From Robiginitomaculum sp. (GTDB lineage Bacteria > Pseudomonadota > Alphaproteobacteria > Caulobacterales > Maricaulaceae), in the NCBI GenBank assembly GCA_016765135.1, contig JAESQN010000029.1:43485-107484 (forward strand): DNA of 64,000 nt, written 5' to 3'. Position numbers and translations under genes: made by a program. Below are positions 52,296-61,736 of this stretch, one piece after another. The notes below the pieces were generated by a model. It was not told where the DNA came from and did not search any database. It saw only the letters and a list, made by a program, of their open reading frames with translations. Each line of letters starts with the position of its first letter. The first letter of the stretch is position 1.

Positions 52296-52973
52296 CTAAA
52301 CCTCAAACGTTGCAATCTCCCCAATGCTTTTCTTAATCAAAGCATGTTTCGGCACCACCGCATCTTTGGCCGGGTAGCCCGTGACCAGCAGCACGAACGG
52401 CTTCTCGTTCTTGGGTCGACCGCAGATATCACGCAGGAAATTCATGGGGGCCGGGGTGTGGGTCAGAGTACCGAGGCCAGCCGTGTGCAAGGCCGTAATC
52501 AACATGCCCGTAGCAATGCCGACACTCTCGGTAACATAATAGTTTTTCTTGTCCATACCGACCCGCTCGCCGCCGCGTTTTTGCGCAAATACGGCAATCA
52601 ACCACGGCGCAGTTTCCAGGAACGGTTTTTGTGTGTCGGTGCCCAGAGGCGAAAGCGCATCCAGCCATTCTTGCGATGCCTTCCCCGTATAAAACGCCGC
52701 CTCCTCAGCCTCCGCAGCAATCCGGATTTTACGCTTGAGCGCGGGATTGGAAATCGCCACAAAATGCCAAGGCTGATGATTAGCGCCAGAGGGCGCGGTG
52801 CCAGCGGCGGCGATGCAGGTTTCGATGATGGCACGCGGCACGGGTTTGTCCGAGAAGTCCCGTATGGTGCGGCGGGTGGCCAAAACATCAAACACAGACC
52901 GCGCCCGGACAAGCATTTCTTGCTCGGAGTATTCCGGGTACCCGGTGAGGGGGGTGTAGTCTGGCTGTTTCAT
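52296..52973 (-). CDS. Nitroreductase-family FMN oxidoreductase
   Basis: The protein has 225 residues with the FMN-binding start ATRRTIRDFSDKPVPRAII and GTAPSGANHQPWHFVAI, both standard for the NfsB/Frp-like fold. SVGIATGMLITALHTAGLGTLTHTP is the second conserved segment. Such enzymes reduce nitro or quinone compounds, or act in specialised routes; the natural substrate is not evident. It stands alone between two repeat elements. Confidence 0.88.
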   Translation of the reverse strand: MKQPDYTPLTGYPEYSEQEMLVRARSVFDVLATRRTIRDFSDKPVPRAIIETCIAAAGTAPSGANHQPWHFVAISNPALKRKIRIAAEAEEAAFYTGKASQEWLDALSPLGTDTQKPFLETAPWLIAVFAQKRGGERVGMDKKNYYVTESVGIATGMLITALHTAGLGTLTHTPAPMNFLRDICGRPKNEKPFVLLVTGYPAKDAVVPKHALIKKSIGEIATFEV

Positions 52974-52993
52974 GACATTACCTCACACCCCGT

Positions 52994-53090
52994 TCATACC
53001 CGGCCCCGACCGGGTATCCAGCGTATAAAGAGCGAGCAAAGCTCGCACATCTCTGGATAAGAAACTGGATACCCGCTTTCGCGGGTATGA
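52994..53090. repeat. Palindromic element, family D copy 2
   Basis: It begins TCATACCCGGCCCCGACCGGGTATCCAGCG, contains AAAGAGCGAGCAAAGCTCGCACAT and ends CTGGATACCCGCTTTCGCGGGTATGA (read in parts). The two end hairpins are mutually inverted. It matches 33678-33775 and is better conserved. It lies between the pentapeptide-repeat and nitroreductase genes. Confidence 0.85.
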
Positions 53091-53131
53091 GCGGGGGGTG
53101 TGGGCGGCGTGTAAATCTGTATGTTTCATCA

Positions 53132-54901
53132 TCATCCCATTTTAAATCTATTGCGAACAGTCAAAATCAGGAAGAACAGGAACATGATTCCGAATAATCC
53201 TTGGAAACCCCAAATTAAATTGAAAAACGGCACCTGGGCCGCAGACTGCGCATACACATCTTTCAATGCCCCTCTGTGCAATCCCAAAAATGAATGAGCA
53301 TTAGAGAAACTGGTGGCAAAGGCGACGCCCCATAGCTTTATGCCTGTACATATATTGGCTAATGTCGGTGTCGCAAGCATCGTCATTTTATAAGGAAACA
53401 GAAAAACCGTCCCAAGAACAATATGTCCAAACCACCACCCCAAAGCCCGCCCAAACCCGTAACCGTAATCACAAAATTTTTCATAAAGCCAGTTCATGGC
53501 TATTACGGGAGCTTTAACAATTATCTCTATAGGTTTAGCAAAGAATGGAATGTTCATTACCTTCTTCAGAAAAGGATGTTTTCGTTCTATTGCAGGGCGA
53601 ACATCTTTTATTACATCAAGCCGCCGCCGCACGCGCATTTCAAGCCGAAAAAACATGTGCCGGTCATGATGCTTTTCGAGCTTGCTCATCATCAAAGCGA
53701 GGCGTTCGTAAGCGTTTATGTGTTCAATAGTTGTTTCACCATTATGAGTTGGAGTGAGAAAATTTTCCTCTTGCGGCCAGCGCGTGTCCTCAGAAACTTC
53801 AGCATCAAAAAACTGCGGTGGATGATTTGAAAACTTTGTTCGAGTGAAATCAGTTGTTGTTTTACATGTAGCTGATTTGAAATCAGCATTTTGTTTGAAT
53901 TTGGCATCACTGAAATCAGCAATCCCTGCAAATAATACATCTTTAAAAAAAACATTCTGAGTGAATGTTACGGCCTTAAAATTAGCATCGGCCGTGAATG
54001 TTACATTTCTGAAATCAACTTTACCTGTACTGTTTTCCTCATGCTCTGCGAATCTGGCCCTACTAAAATCTGCATTTTTTTTGAAAGTAGTGTTACTGAA
54101 ATCAGCATTTTTTTCGAATATAGTGTTACTAAAATTAGCAAAATCCGTGAATTTGGTCTCGCTAAAATCAGCATATTCTGTAAAAATAGCCTTACTGAAA
54201 TCAACGTGGCCAATGAGGCTATTAATATCACCAGTGAATGTTGCTTTGTGAAAATTGGCAGAACCATTAAATTTCGTCCTACAGAAATAAGTCGAATCTT
54301 TGAATTCAGCCTCAAAGAAATCAGCCCTACCCTTGGATTCAACCTCACTAAATTTAGCGCTACCAAATTCAGCGCTATCTATGAATATGGCCTGCCGGAA
54401 ACTAGCATTTTCTTTAAATGCCGCCTCACTGAAATCGGCAGACCCCATGAATTTTACTTCGCTGAAATCTACATCCTTGATGAAGATGGCCTGCCTGAAA
54501 CTAGCAGTTCCCAAGAACATTGCCCCACCGAAAAGTGCATCACCCGCAAAAACAAAGCCTTCAAAGTCAATATGTTCAGGCCACTCTACATTAAAATAAT
54601 GAACCGGGTTTCTTTTATCCAGTGTATCCAGTTTTTTGAAAATGTCCCTATCCAATGCTTTCCTAATAATGGCTTTGTCATCATCCGTCAATGCGTCCAG
54701 AGAAATTTTGTTTCCGTCATTGTCCGTAAGTGTATTAAGCTCATCATCTGACAATAACGTCCTCATAAAACCGTTCCAATAATAGCGGTTTTTCTTAGTG
54801 ATTTTCCAATCAAGTGGCTTCGGCTCCCCCGCAATCGTAGCCAACGCATACCAAATACTCTCATTGGCTGGCTTCAATTCAATTTTTTCCTCTTCCTCCA
54901 C
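53132..54901 (-). CDS. Pentapeptide-repeat membrane protein
   Basis: The protein has 589 residues. From about residue 110 to 380 there are some 50 pentapeptide repeats of A(D/N)(F/L)xx type (ADFSEAAF, ANFSNTIF, ADFSNTTF), which fold into a right-handed quadrilateral beta-helix. A charged linker follows, then three or four hydrophobic helices in the last 150 residues (LGWWFGHIVLGTVFLF, FNLIWGFQGLFGIMFLFFLIL). The helix would sit in the cytoplasm before the membrane part. The function is not known. It is 3 bp from the end of tdh and on the same strand. Confidence 0.8.
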   Translation of the reverse strand: MEEEEKIELKPANESIWYALATIAGEPKPLDWKITKKNRYYWNGFMRTLLSDDELNTLTDNDGNKISLDALTDDDKAIIRKALDRDIFKKLDTLDKRNPVHYFNVEWPEHIDFEGFVFAGDALFGGAMFLGTASFRQAIFIKDVDFSEVKFMGSADFSEAAFKENASFRQAIFIDSAEFGSAKFSEVESKGRADFFEAEFKDSTYFCRTKFNGSANFHKATFTGDINSLIGHVDFSKAIFTEYADFSETKFTDFANFSNTIFEKNADFSNTTFKKNADFSRARFAEHEENSTGKVDFRNVTFTADANFKAVTFTQNVFFKDVLFAGIADFSDAKFKQNADFKSATCKTTTDFTRTKFSNHPPQFFDAEVSEDTRWPQEENFLTPTHNGETTIEHINAYERLALMMSKLEKHHDRHMFFRLEMRVRRRLDVIKDVRPAIERKHPFLKKVMNIPFFAKPIEIIVKAPVIAMNWLYEKFCDYGYGFGRALGWWFGHIVLGTVFLFPYKMTMLATPTLANICTGIKLWGVAFATSFSNAHSFLGLHRGALKDVYAQSAAQVPFFNLIWGFQGLFGIMFLFFLILTVRNRFKMG

Positions 54902-54904
54902 TAC

Positions 54905-55981
54905 CTAAACCCCCGTCCAGTCCAAAATCACCTTGCCCGCTTTCCCCGTCAGCATCAAATCAAACGCGTCCTGAAAGTCTGCCGCCGCGAAATGATCTGT
55001 GATTATTCCGCTCATGTCTAGGCCGCTGTCTAGCATTGCCAGCATTTTGTACCAGGTTTCGTACATTTGGCGACCGTAAATTCCTTTTAGTGTCAAGGAC
55101 TTGAACACGAAACTTCCGAAATCTACCGGGAAGGGTTTGGCGGGGATGCCTAGCATGGCTATGCTACCGCCCATGATCATCAAATCAAGCATGCCTTCGA
55201 ATGCGCTTTGTTGGCCGCTCATTTCCATGCCGACGTCAAAACCCTCATTCATGCCCATCTCGTGCATGACCTCGCGGGGGTCTTCGCGGGTTACATTGAC
55301 CGTGCGCACACCGGGGGCGACTTTGTTGGCGAGGTCAAGCCGCCAGTCATTGATGTCGGTCAGCATAATGCGTCTGGCCCCGGCCCGCTGTGCCACTGCC
55401 GCCGCCATAATGCCGATGGGGCCTGCGCCCGTGATCATCACATCTTCGCCGACCAGATCAAAGCTAAGCGCCGTGTGTACGGCATTGCCGAGCGGGTCGA
55501 GAATGGCCGCGATATCCATGGGGAGATCGTCCTTGAGCGGGATGACGTTGAAAGCTGGCAGGGCCAGATACTGCGCAAATGCACCCGGTAAATTGACGCC
55601 AATGCCCTTGGAGCCAGGGTCAAGATGGTATCGCCCTGCCCGTGCATTGCGGCTAATATGCCCGACAACATGCCCCTCGCCCGACACCCGGTCGCCGACC
55701 TTGACGCGCTTGACCGTGGAGCCGACTTCGGCGACCACGCCGCCGTATTCATGGCCAACCACCAGAGGTACGGGGATGTTTTTCTGCGCCCATTCATCCC
55801 ATTTATAGATGTGCATATCGGTGCCGCAAATGGCGGTTTTGTGGATTTTTATCAGCACCTCGTCCGGCGCGATTTCCGGCACGGGTACGTCTTGCATCCA
55901 CAGGCCGGGTTTGGCATGGGCTTTGACGAGGGCTTTCATCATTCCTTTTGGGGGTTTTTGGGGGGGTGGGATAGTGGTCAT
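54905..55981 (-). CDS. tdh: L-threonine 3-dehydrogenase
   Basis: The protein has 358 residues from [13 protein letters not shown], preceded by AAGGAAAACG; the frame open to 56074 runs into a repeat element and is rejected. The zinc-binding [17 protein letters not shown] and [13 protein letters not shown], and the NAD motif [19 protein letters not shown], identify threonine dehydrogenase. It makes 2-amino-3-ketobutyrate, which kbl upstream converts to glycine and acetyl-CoA. A 12-residue Pro-rich extension precedes the usual start. Confidence 0.94.
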   Translation of the reverse strand: MTTIPPPQKPPKGMMKALVKAHAKPGLWMQDVPVPEIAPDEVLIKIHKTAICGTDMHIYKWDEWAQKNIPVPLVVGHEYGGVVAEVGSTVKRVKVGDRVSGEGHVVGHISRNARAGRYHLDPGSKGIGVNLPGAFAQYLALPAFNVIPLKDDLPMDIAAILDPLGNAVHTALSFDLVGEDVMITGAGPIGIMAAAVAQRAGARRIMLTDINDWRLDLANKVAPGVRTVNVTREDPREVMHEMGMNEGFDVGMEMSGQQSAFEGMLDLMIMGGSIAMLGIPAKPFPVDFGSFVFKSLTLKGIYGRQMYETWYKMLAMLDSGLDMSGIITDHFAAADFQDAFDLMLTGKAGKVILDWTGV

Positions 55982-55997
55982 AACGTTTTCCTTAATA

Positions 55998-56140
55998 TTC
56001 CTCTCCCTTGGGAGAGGTCGCGTTCGCTCTTGCGAACTGCGGGTGAGGGGACATGATGCATGATGGTGCGGCAACCTCGGTAATTGATGTATTATGAAAC
56101 ATATATCCCCTCACCTAAATCCTCTCCCCAAGGAGAGGAC
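55998..56140. repeat. Palindromic element, family A copy 3
   Basis: The arms contain CCTCTCCCTTGGGAGAGG with GGGTGAGGGG on the left, and CCCCTCACC with CCTCTCCCCAAGGAGAGG on the right. The left arm CGCGTTCGCTCTTGCGAACTGCGG is the same as in the copy at 22200. It lies between kbl and tdh, so it interrupts an operon, and it could act as a processing hairpin in the message. Confidence 0.8.
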
Positions 56141-56171
56141 TTTGATCCGTGTTTTATATAATATTCTGACA

Positions 56172-57377
56172 TCACACCACCCCCAATTCTTTACCCACCT
56201 TGGTAAACGCCGCTACGGCTCTGTCAATCTGCTCGCTCGTGTGTGCCGCGCTCATCTGGGTGCGGATGCGGGCTTGGCCTTTGGGGACTACGGGGAAGAA
56301 AAACCCGGTGACATATATGCCCTCGTCCATCAATTTCGCCGCCATGTCTTGCGCCAGCTGCGCATCTCCGAGCATTACCGGGATGATCGGGTGGTCGCCT
56401 TGTTGCAGGGTGAAACCCGCCTGCTCCATACCAGCTCGAAACCGCTTGGCATTGGCAAATAATTTGGCCCGCAAACCGTTACCGTTCTTGGCCATTTCAA
56501 TAGCAGTGATGCTCGCCCCCGCCAAAGATGGAGCCAAAGAGTTAGAAAACAGATAGGGCCGCGAGCGTTGCCGCAGCATATCTACCACCTCTTGGCTTGC
56601 ACAAGTAAACCCGCCCATAGCCCCGCCGAGCGCCTTGCCCAGCGTCCCCGTCAGAATATCAATCCGCCCCAGACATCCCGTGTGTTCAGCACTACCGCGA
56701 CCACCCGCGCCCATAAACCCGGTGGCATGACAATCATCGACCATAGTCAGCGCGCCGTATTTATCGGCCAAATCACAAATCTGCGGCAGCTTAGCGATAT
56801 AACCGTCCATGGAAAACACCCCGTCGGTGACAATCAGGATATGCCGTGCACCATCAGCGCGGGCCTGCTTCAATTGCGCCTCCAAATCCGCCATGTCGGA
56901 ATTGGCGTACCGATAGCGCATAGCCTTGCACAGCCGCACCCCGTCAATGATCGAGGCGTGATTGAGGCTATCGGAAACAATCGCGTCTTCCTTGGAGAGG
57001 AGCGGCTCGAACACACCGCCATTGGCATCAAAACAAGCGGCATAGAGAATGCTGTCCTCGTAGCCAAGCCAGCCGGCTATGGCTTGCTCAAGCTCACGGT
57101 GTATGGTCTGGGTGCCGCAGATAAACCGCACCGACGCCATGCCAAATCCGTATTTAGCTTGAGCTTCTATCCCGGCTTCGATGAGTTCAGGACTATCGGC
57201 TAACCCTAAGTAATTATTGGCACAAAAATTCAAGACGTCAGTTTCACCACCATTGGTGCGCACCGAAATTTCAGCTCCCTGTGCCCCACTGATCAAACGT
57301 TCGCGTTTATATAGACCTTGGGCTTCAATATCTTTTAACTCGGTTCGGATATGGTCAAAAAAATCAGATTTCTGCAT
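56172..57377 (-). CDS. kbl: 2-amino-3-ketobutyrate CoA ligase (glycine C-acetyltransferase)
   Basis: The protein has 401 residues. The PLP lysine lies in [17 protein letters not shown], and [25 protein letters not shown] and [16 protein letters not shown] are family signatures. It uses CoA to split the product of tdh to glycine and acetyl-CoA. It is upstream of tdh and cotranscribed, with a repeat element in the gap. The 295-bp gap after the gene (57378-57672) shows nothing I recognise apart from promoter-like AT-rich DNA. Confidence 0.95.
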   Translation of the reverse strand: MQKSDFFDHIRTELKDIEAQGLYKRERLISGAQGAEISVRTNGGETDVLNFCANNYLGLADSPELIEAGIEAQAKYGFGMASVRFICGTQTIHRELEQAIAGWLGYEDSILYAACFDANGGVFEPLLSKEDAIVSDSLNHASIIDGVRLCKAMRYRYANSDMADLEAQLKQARADGARHILIVTDGVFSMDGYIAKLPQICDLADKYGALTMVDDCHATGFMGAGGRGSAEHTGCLGRIDILTGTLGKALGGAMGGFTCASQEVVDMLRQRSRPYLFSNSLAPSLAGASITAIEMAKNGNGLRAKLFANAKRFRAGMEQAGFTLQQGDHPIIPVMLGDAQLAQDMAAKLMDEGIYVTGFFFPVVPKGQARIRTQMSAAHTSEQIDRAVAAFTKVGKELGVV

Positions 57378-57672
57378 GGGCTGCTCCTTGGTTACATGGG
57401 TAATGTAATTGATTTGAAATTTATGTCATTAGATATTTAATATGTATAATATACCGAAAAGTATTCCATAGTAACCCATCATATCACCCCAGGGCAGTAT
57501 CAGGGCGGCATGGCGGAAAAAGGTGGTGGTCCGCTTGCGGCCTGTCCGAAATTAGTGACGTCCAGCCCGGCCCCATCTGGCGAGAACAGCATTCGCACTA
57601 TTGGGAAATAATTGTTTCATTTTTATACAAGCTATGATAGATGATTCTTGAAACTGAAATGAGGGATATATT

Positions 57673-60600
57673 ATGTTATTTACGAAAACCAAAAACCAAT
57701 TACTATTGGGTAGCGCGACAGCTTGCATTCTCTCCGCATTGCTCTACGCACCGACTGCACAGGCGGTAGTACCAAATGACAGCAGGACACCCGACGATAT
57801 TGTCGATACTGAAGGCGGTGTGAACGGTGTCGGTATGTTTTTTCGCAATGACGGTTCCGTTTGTACGGGCTCGCTAATCAATCCACGAACCGTTCTCTTT
57901 GCCGCCCATTGCGTCAATAATCGTCCCGAGAGTGATTATGGGACATTGGTTCAGTCCGCTTTCTCCTTCAATGTTAATGCGCTTCCCGGGTTTCAGAACT
58001 GGCTCGCCAATGGCTTTGCCAGCAACCCGGATCTAAATGTATTTAATGTCAATCAAATTTACTGGAACCCTGATTCAACTATACGGGGAGGGGCTAATTT
58101 CCTTGAAGGCGATATTGCCTTGGCTTCTTTGGATACACCTGCGGCAAATATCCCGACCTGGGCTTTACTGTTTTCACGTCTGCCAGATCCGGCGACTATA
58201 GATCCGGTGAACGGCACGGGTTACAATGTTAATATTACTGGCTATGGGGCTTCTGGCTCGGGTACCGCTGGTGCGTTTACCGGTATTGACTTTCGACGTC
58301 GTGCTGCGGAAAACGTACTGGGCGCTCTGACTTCATTTGACGCCAGAAACACATTTCTTTTTGGCGCCGCTTTTGGCGATTTGCCGCAAAACCTGTATCG
58401 CACAGATTTTGACGACCCGTTAGCGGGCGCGCCAGGACAAAATCCGTTTGATTTTAATTTATACCGTGATGAAGCCCGAGAAAATGAAGGCACCACGGCA
58501 GGTGGTGATTCGGGCGGGCCACTGATTTTAGATGCTGCCAACAATGCCATAACAGATGAGGATTTGATCATTGGTACGCTTTCGGGTGGCTCCCGCTTTT
58601 TTGGCGGGCAAGCCTTTAGCTCCTTCGGGACCGGAAGTTTCTATCAGCCGCTATTTTTGTTTTATGAATATATTGCCGCGAACAACCCTTACCGTTATGT
58701 CAGCGCAATCGGGGGGGACGGTGCCTGGGAAGATGCCGCTCATTGGCAAACCGATCTTGACCCAAATTACCGCATTATTGACGCCAGCGGCGCAATCGTT
58801 AACGGCTTTCCTGATGAACCACAGACGGGTATAACCGCTACAGATGATCCGGGCTTTGGCGAGGTTTGTTTTGATACTTTCGGGCCTGGCGGTCAATGTC
58901 AGGACTTAAGCACGGGTGACCTGACACCGCCTTCTCGCAATCTAGGGGATATAGGTGATGCTGTTGGTCAACTTGGGGAAGACGAACTTAGTAGACTGGG
59001 TTTGGGCAGCGATACGTTAGTCGTGAACACAAATGACGGTGCATTGTCTGGCGAAAGTACAGGGTCTAGCGAAAGTGCAGGGTCTGGCGAAAATACAGGC
59101 GGCGGTGCATTGTCCGGCGTTGAGGGCGTTATATTAGGATCTGAAAATCAAGCCAGCAACGGTCTTGGCGGCGTGGAATTCATAGAAGATGCAGCGCAAG
59201 CATCTGATGGCAATTCGCTCCCTGCGCCAACGATTGCGAACGGGCTTGCCGGGGCAACAGATTTTGTTCCCGATAATATTGATCCGCCGTCTGGTGTGAA
59301 CGGCCCGCGTCGCTATTTTGATGTCACTTTGGCAAATGCCGGCACAACAACATTAAGCAGTGAGGTTACGATTGACCGCCTGACGGTACGCGGTGATGCG
59401 GGTTTAGCTATTGGCAGTGGTGCAAGTTTGACCAGCCTAATTGATATCTCGCAATATGGTGGGCGTCTTGATGTTGACGGCGCCATAAATAGTGTTGGCG
59501 ACTATACGTTATTTGCCGGTATGTTATCAGGAAGCGGAACAGTAACGACACCGTTTTTCACCAGTATTGCCGGTCTGATTTCTCCAGGTTCCATAGGCAC
59601 AACGGGCACCTTGGACATTGACGGAAGTGCTGTGCTGGCTTCGGGAACAAACATACTCATTGATATTGGGGCAAATGGTGTTTCTGATGTATTGGCCATT
59701 ACAGGCGATTCCAGCTTGGGCGGACAAGTTAACTTTCTCGCGAATGCCGATGTCAGGGCGGGAAACAGCTATACTTTCTTGACCACTGCCGGCGCGCAAA
59801 CTGGTACGTTTGATGATTCAATAGCGTTAAGCGCAATTTTATCAACCGTTCTCACATTTAATGAGAATTCAGTTGTGGCAACAATTGAGGCCGGATCATA
59901 TTTAGACGTGGTAGCTGCAGGAAATGCAGTCCAAAATTCCTATGCCAGATTGCTGAATGATGGTCGTGGTAATGGAGCTATAGACGGTTTATTCTCAGTC
60001 TTGGATTTGGCCACTGAGGCGCAAATTCAAACTGCACTTGACAGCTGGGCCCCGGTTACAGAAACAACGAATCAAAGTCTTGCAAAAACAACGACCGAGA
60101 CTTTAAGCCGTTTTCACAACCAACGTCTCAATAAAATGGGGACGGACAACTGGGGTGGCGGGACTGTGACTGTTATGGGAAGTCCCATCCAAATGGCCTC
60201 CAATGCGGGCTTCGCAAATTCCACGTCTGATGTCGCTTTCCTGGAAGCATCCAACACACCTACCCGCCAAACAACAAATAACATTGCAAGTGAATATGCT
60301 GCCTATTTGTCGGGAACATTTATTAACGGTCAAGCAAGCGCTATGCCTACAGCACAAAATTTCGCGAATGAAGACTTCAGCGGTTGGTCAGTAACTGCCG
60401 GGTTAGAACAATATGTATCCGAGAAATTCAGCGTTGGGGCATCAGTGAGCTATACGAAACTTGCTGCCGAAGCGTCTCTTAACCAGCGTGTGGAAAGTGA
60501 TCATTTTGCCGCAACGCTCTATGGTCAATTGCGCACATCATCAGATTTAATCCTTGATGGTCAAGTGAGTATGGGTTCATTCGCATCAGAAACAACGCGA

Positions 60601-61116
60601 GTTGTAGAAGTGCCACAAAGCAACACTTTGACAACGGACGATAAGAGCTTTGTCTTCACAGCCGACGTACAATTATCGAAAAACTTTGCCTTCAAAGAAA
60701 TGGTGTTAAAACCAAAGGCCGGGTTACGACTTGCCAACATAGATTTTGATGATGTAACTGAAACTGGTGGTCTGCCGGCTCTCAATATTGAGCGCGATAA
60801 TTTTAGAAGCGTTCAAGGCCGTGTCGGCGCTGAGCTATCAACACCATCGGAATCAAAAGCGCAATTGCATGTTTCCGGAGAGTTTGTTTATGAATTTGCC
60901 GATATAGATCAAGTGTTTAACGCAAATTTCGTCGGTGCAGGGCCAAGTCGTGCACCATTTGCTCTTTTTGGTTCAGATGACAACTGGTTTGAACTTGGCG
61001 GTGGCATAGGATTTGATGTCGGCAATGCCAACATTGACCTTTCAGTCGACACAACAATCGGGCGGTCAGATGTGCAAATACAGACATATCGGGCAGGAGT
61101 TTCGTTTAAGTTCTAG
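57673..61116 (+). CDS. Trypsin-like serine-protease autotransporter
   Basis: The protein has 1147 residues. A signal peptide ends at about residue 31 (APTAQA). A chymotrypsin-fold protease follows with His79 (LFAAHC), Asp147 (GDIALASLD) and Ser280 (GGDSGGPLI), so the catalytic triad is intact. A Ser/Gly/Glu-rich linker contains three 18-bp tandem repeats near 59048. Residues of about 530-720 are a beta-helix-like passenger. The C-terminal 270 residues form an autotransporter barrel ending RAGVSFKF with the terminal Phe. It should expose or release a protease on the cell surface. GAGGGA lies upstream of the ATG. Confidence 0.88.
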   Translation: MLFTKTKNQLLLGSATACILSALLYAPTAQAVVPNDSRTPDDIVDTEGGVNGVGMFFRNDGSVCTGSLINPRTVLFAAHCVNNRPESDYGTLVQSAFSFNVNALPGFQNWLANGFASNPDLNVFNVNQIYWNPDSTIRGGANFLEGDIALASLDTPAANIPTWALLFSRLPDPATIDPVNGTGYNVNITGYGASGSGTAGAFTGIDFRRRAAENVLGALTSFDARNTFLFGAAFGDLPQNLYRTDFDDPLAGAPGQNPFDFNLYRDEARENEGTTAGGDSGGPLILDAANNAITDEDLIIGTLSGGSRFFGGQAFSSFGTGSFYQPLFLFYEYIAANNPYRYVSAIGGDGAWEDAAHWQTDLDPNYRIIDASGAIVNGFPDEPQTGITATDDPGFGEVCFDTFGPGGQCQDLSTGDLTPPSRNLGDIGDAVGQLGEDELSRLGLGSDTLVVNTNDGALSGESTGSSESAGSGENTGGGALSGVEGVILGSENQASNGLGGVEFIEDAAQASDGNSLPAPTIANGLAGATDFVPDNIDPPSGVNGPRRYFDVTLANAGTTTLSSEVTIDRLTVRGDAGLAIGSGASLTSLIDISQYGGRLDVDGAINSVGDYTLFAGMLSGSGTVTTPFFTSIAGLISPGSIGTTGTLDIDGSAVLASGTNILIDIGANGVSDVLAITGDSSLGGQVNFLANADVRAGNSYTFLTTAGAQTGTFDDSIALSAILSTVLTFNENSVVATIEAGSYLDVVAAGNAVQNSYARLLNDGRGNGAIDGLFSVLDLATEAQIQTALDSWAPVTETTNQSLAKTTTETLSRFHNQRLNKMGTDNWGGGTVTVMGSPIQMASNAGFANSTSDVAFLEASNTPTRQTTNNIASEYAAYLSGTFINGQASAMPTAQNFANEDFSGWSVTAGLEQYVSEKFSVGASVSYTKLAAEASLNQRVESDHFAATLYGQLRTSSDLILDGQVSMGSFASETTRVVEVPQSNTLTTDDKSFVFTADVQLSKNFAFKEMVLKPKAGLRLANIDFDDVTETGGLPALNIERDNFRSVQGRVGAELSTPSESKAQLHVSGEFVYEFADIDQVFNANFVGAGPSRAPFALFGSDDNWFELGGGIGFDVGNANIDLSVDTTIGRSDVQIQTYRAGVSFKF

Positions 61117-61206
61117 CCAATATTGTTATCTTCGGATCAAGCGGGGTAACAGTTTTAGAATTGGGTGTGTGAACATATATTGTAAGCCGTATTAAAGGAG
61201 GGTTTC

Positions 61207-61680
61207 TTGCCCAGGTTACGGACATTCCTGTATACGGTTTTTACAATAGGTCTTTGTACATGTGCCCAATCTAAAACTAAAGAGATATCCCGTGCTCAGA
61301 CAACGCAACCCGACAAACAATTGTCGCAGAGTATGAAGCCGGAAAATCATCTTGATCCGGTGAAACCAGCAAAGCCGGGCGGAAACCAGGCAATTGATAT
61401 GCCAAATGAACTGCAAAACAACCAACAAAGTTCACGAAAGACATATTGGGTTCGCGAGGTCAACACACTTGTTTACAACGGTGCGCACGATGTTGTGCGT
61501 TCATTACGTTTACAGCCCAAAGTATTGGTATTGCTGGAAAAACAAGGCTGGGGCTTAATTGACCCAGATAAAGACGAATGGGTCAAGTTAGAAGGTTTAA
61601 CTACTGAACGGCCAAAACATATTCTGGCACGCCCACAAGAGAGCACTGGTCTCCCGAAAAACATTAGTCTACCGGATTGA
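61207..61680 (+). CDS. Lipoprotein with SH3-like domain
   Basis: The protein has 157 residues starting at a TTG that follows AGGAGGG at good spacing. The leader ends in a possible lipobox (IGLCTC). A low-complexity Gln/Pro/Lys region of about 55 residues leads to a small beta domain (VREVNTLVYNG, LRLQPKVLVLLEKQGWGLIDP, DEWVKLEGL) that looks like a bacterial SH3 fold. Such domains often bind peptidoglycan or proteins. It lies 90 bp after the autotransporter gene in the same direction, so a shared role is possible but not shown. Confidence 0.6.
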   Translation: MPRLRTFLYTVFTIGLCTCAQSKTKEISRAQTTQPDKQLSQSMKPENHLDPVKPAKPGGNQAIDMPNELQNNQQSSRKTYWVREVNTLVYNGAHDVVRSLRLQPKVLVLLEKQGWGLIDPDKDEWVKLEGLTTERPKHILARPQESTGLPKNISLPD

Positions 61681-61736
61681 TCATTCTAACACCTGTTTGA
61701 TCATCACTGTTTAGAGTGCTCCAGATAATACCCCAC

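Noticed and set aside
52344..53060. 238-residue ORF on the plus strand
   Set aside because: Antisense to the nitroreductase gene, which has clear FMN motifs.
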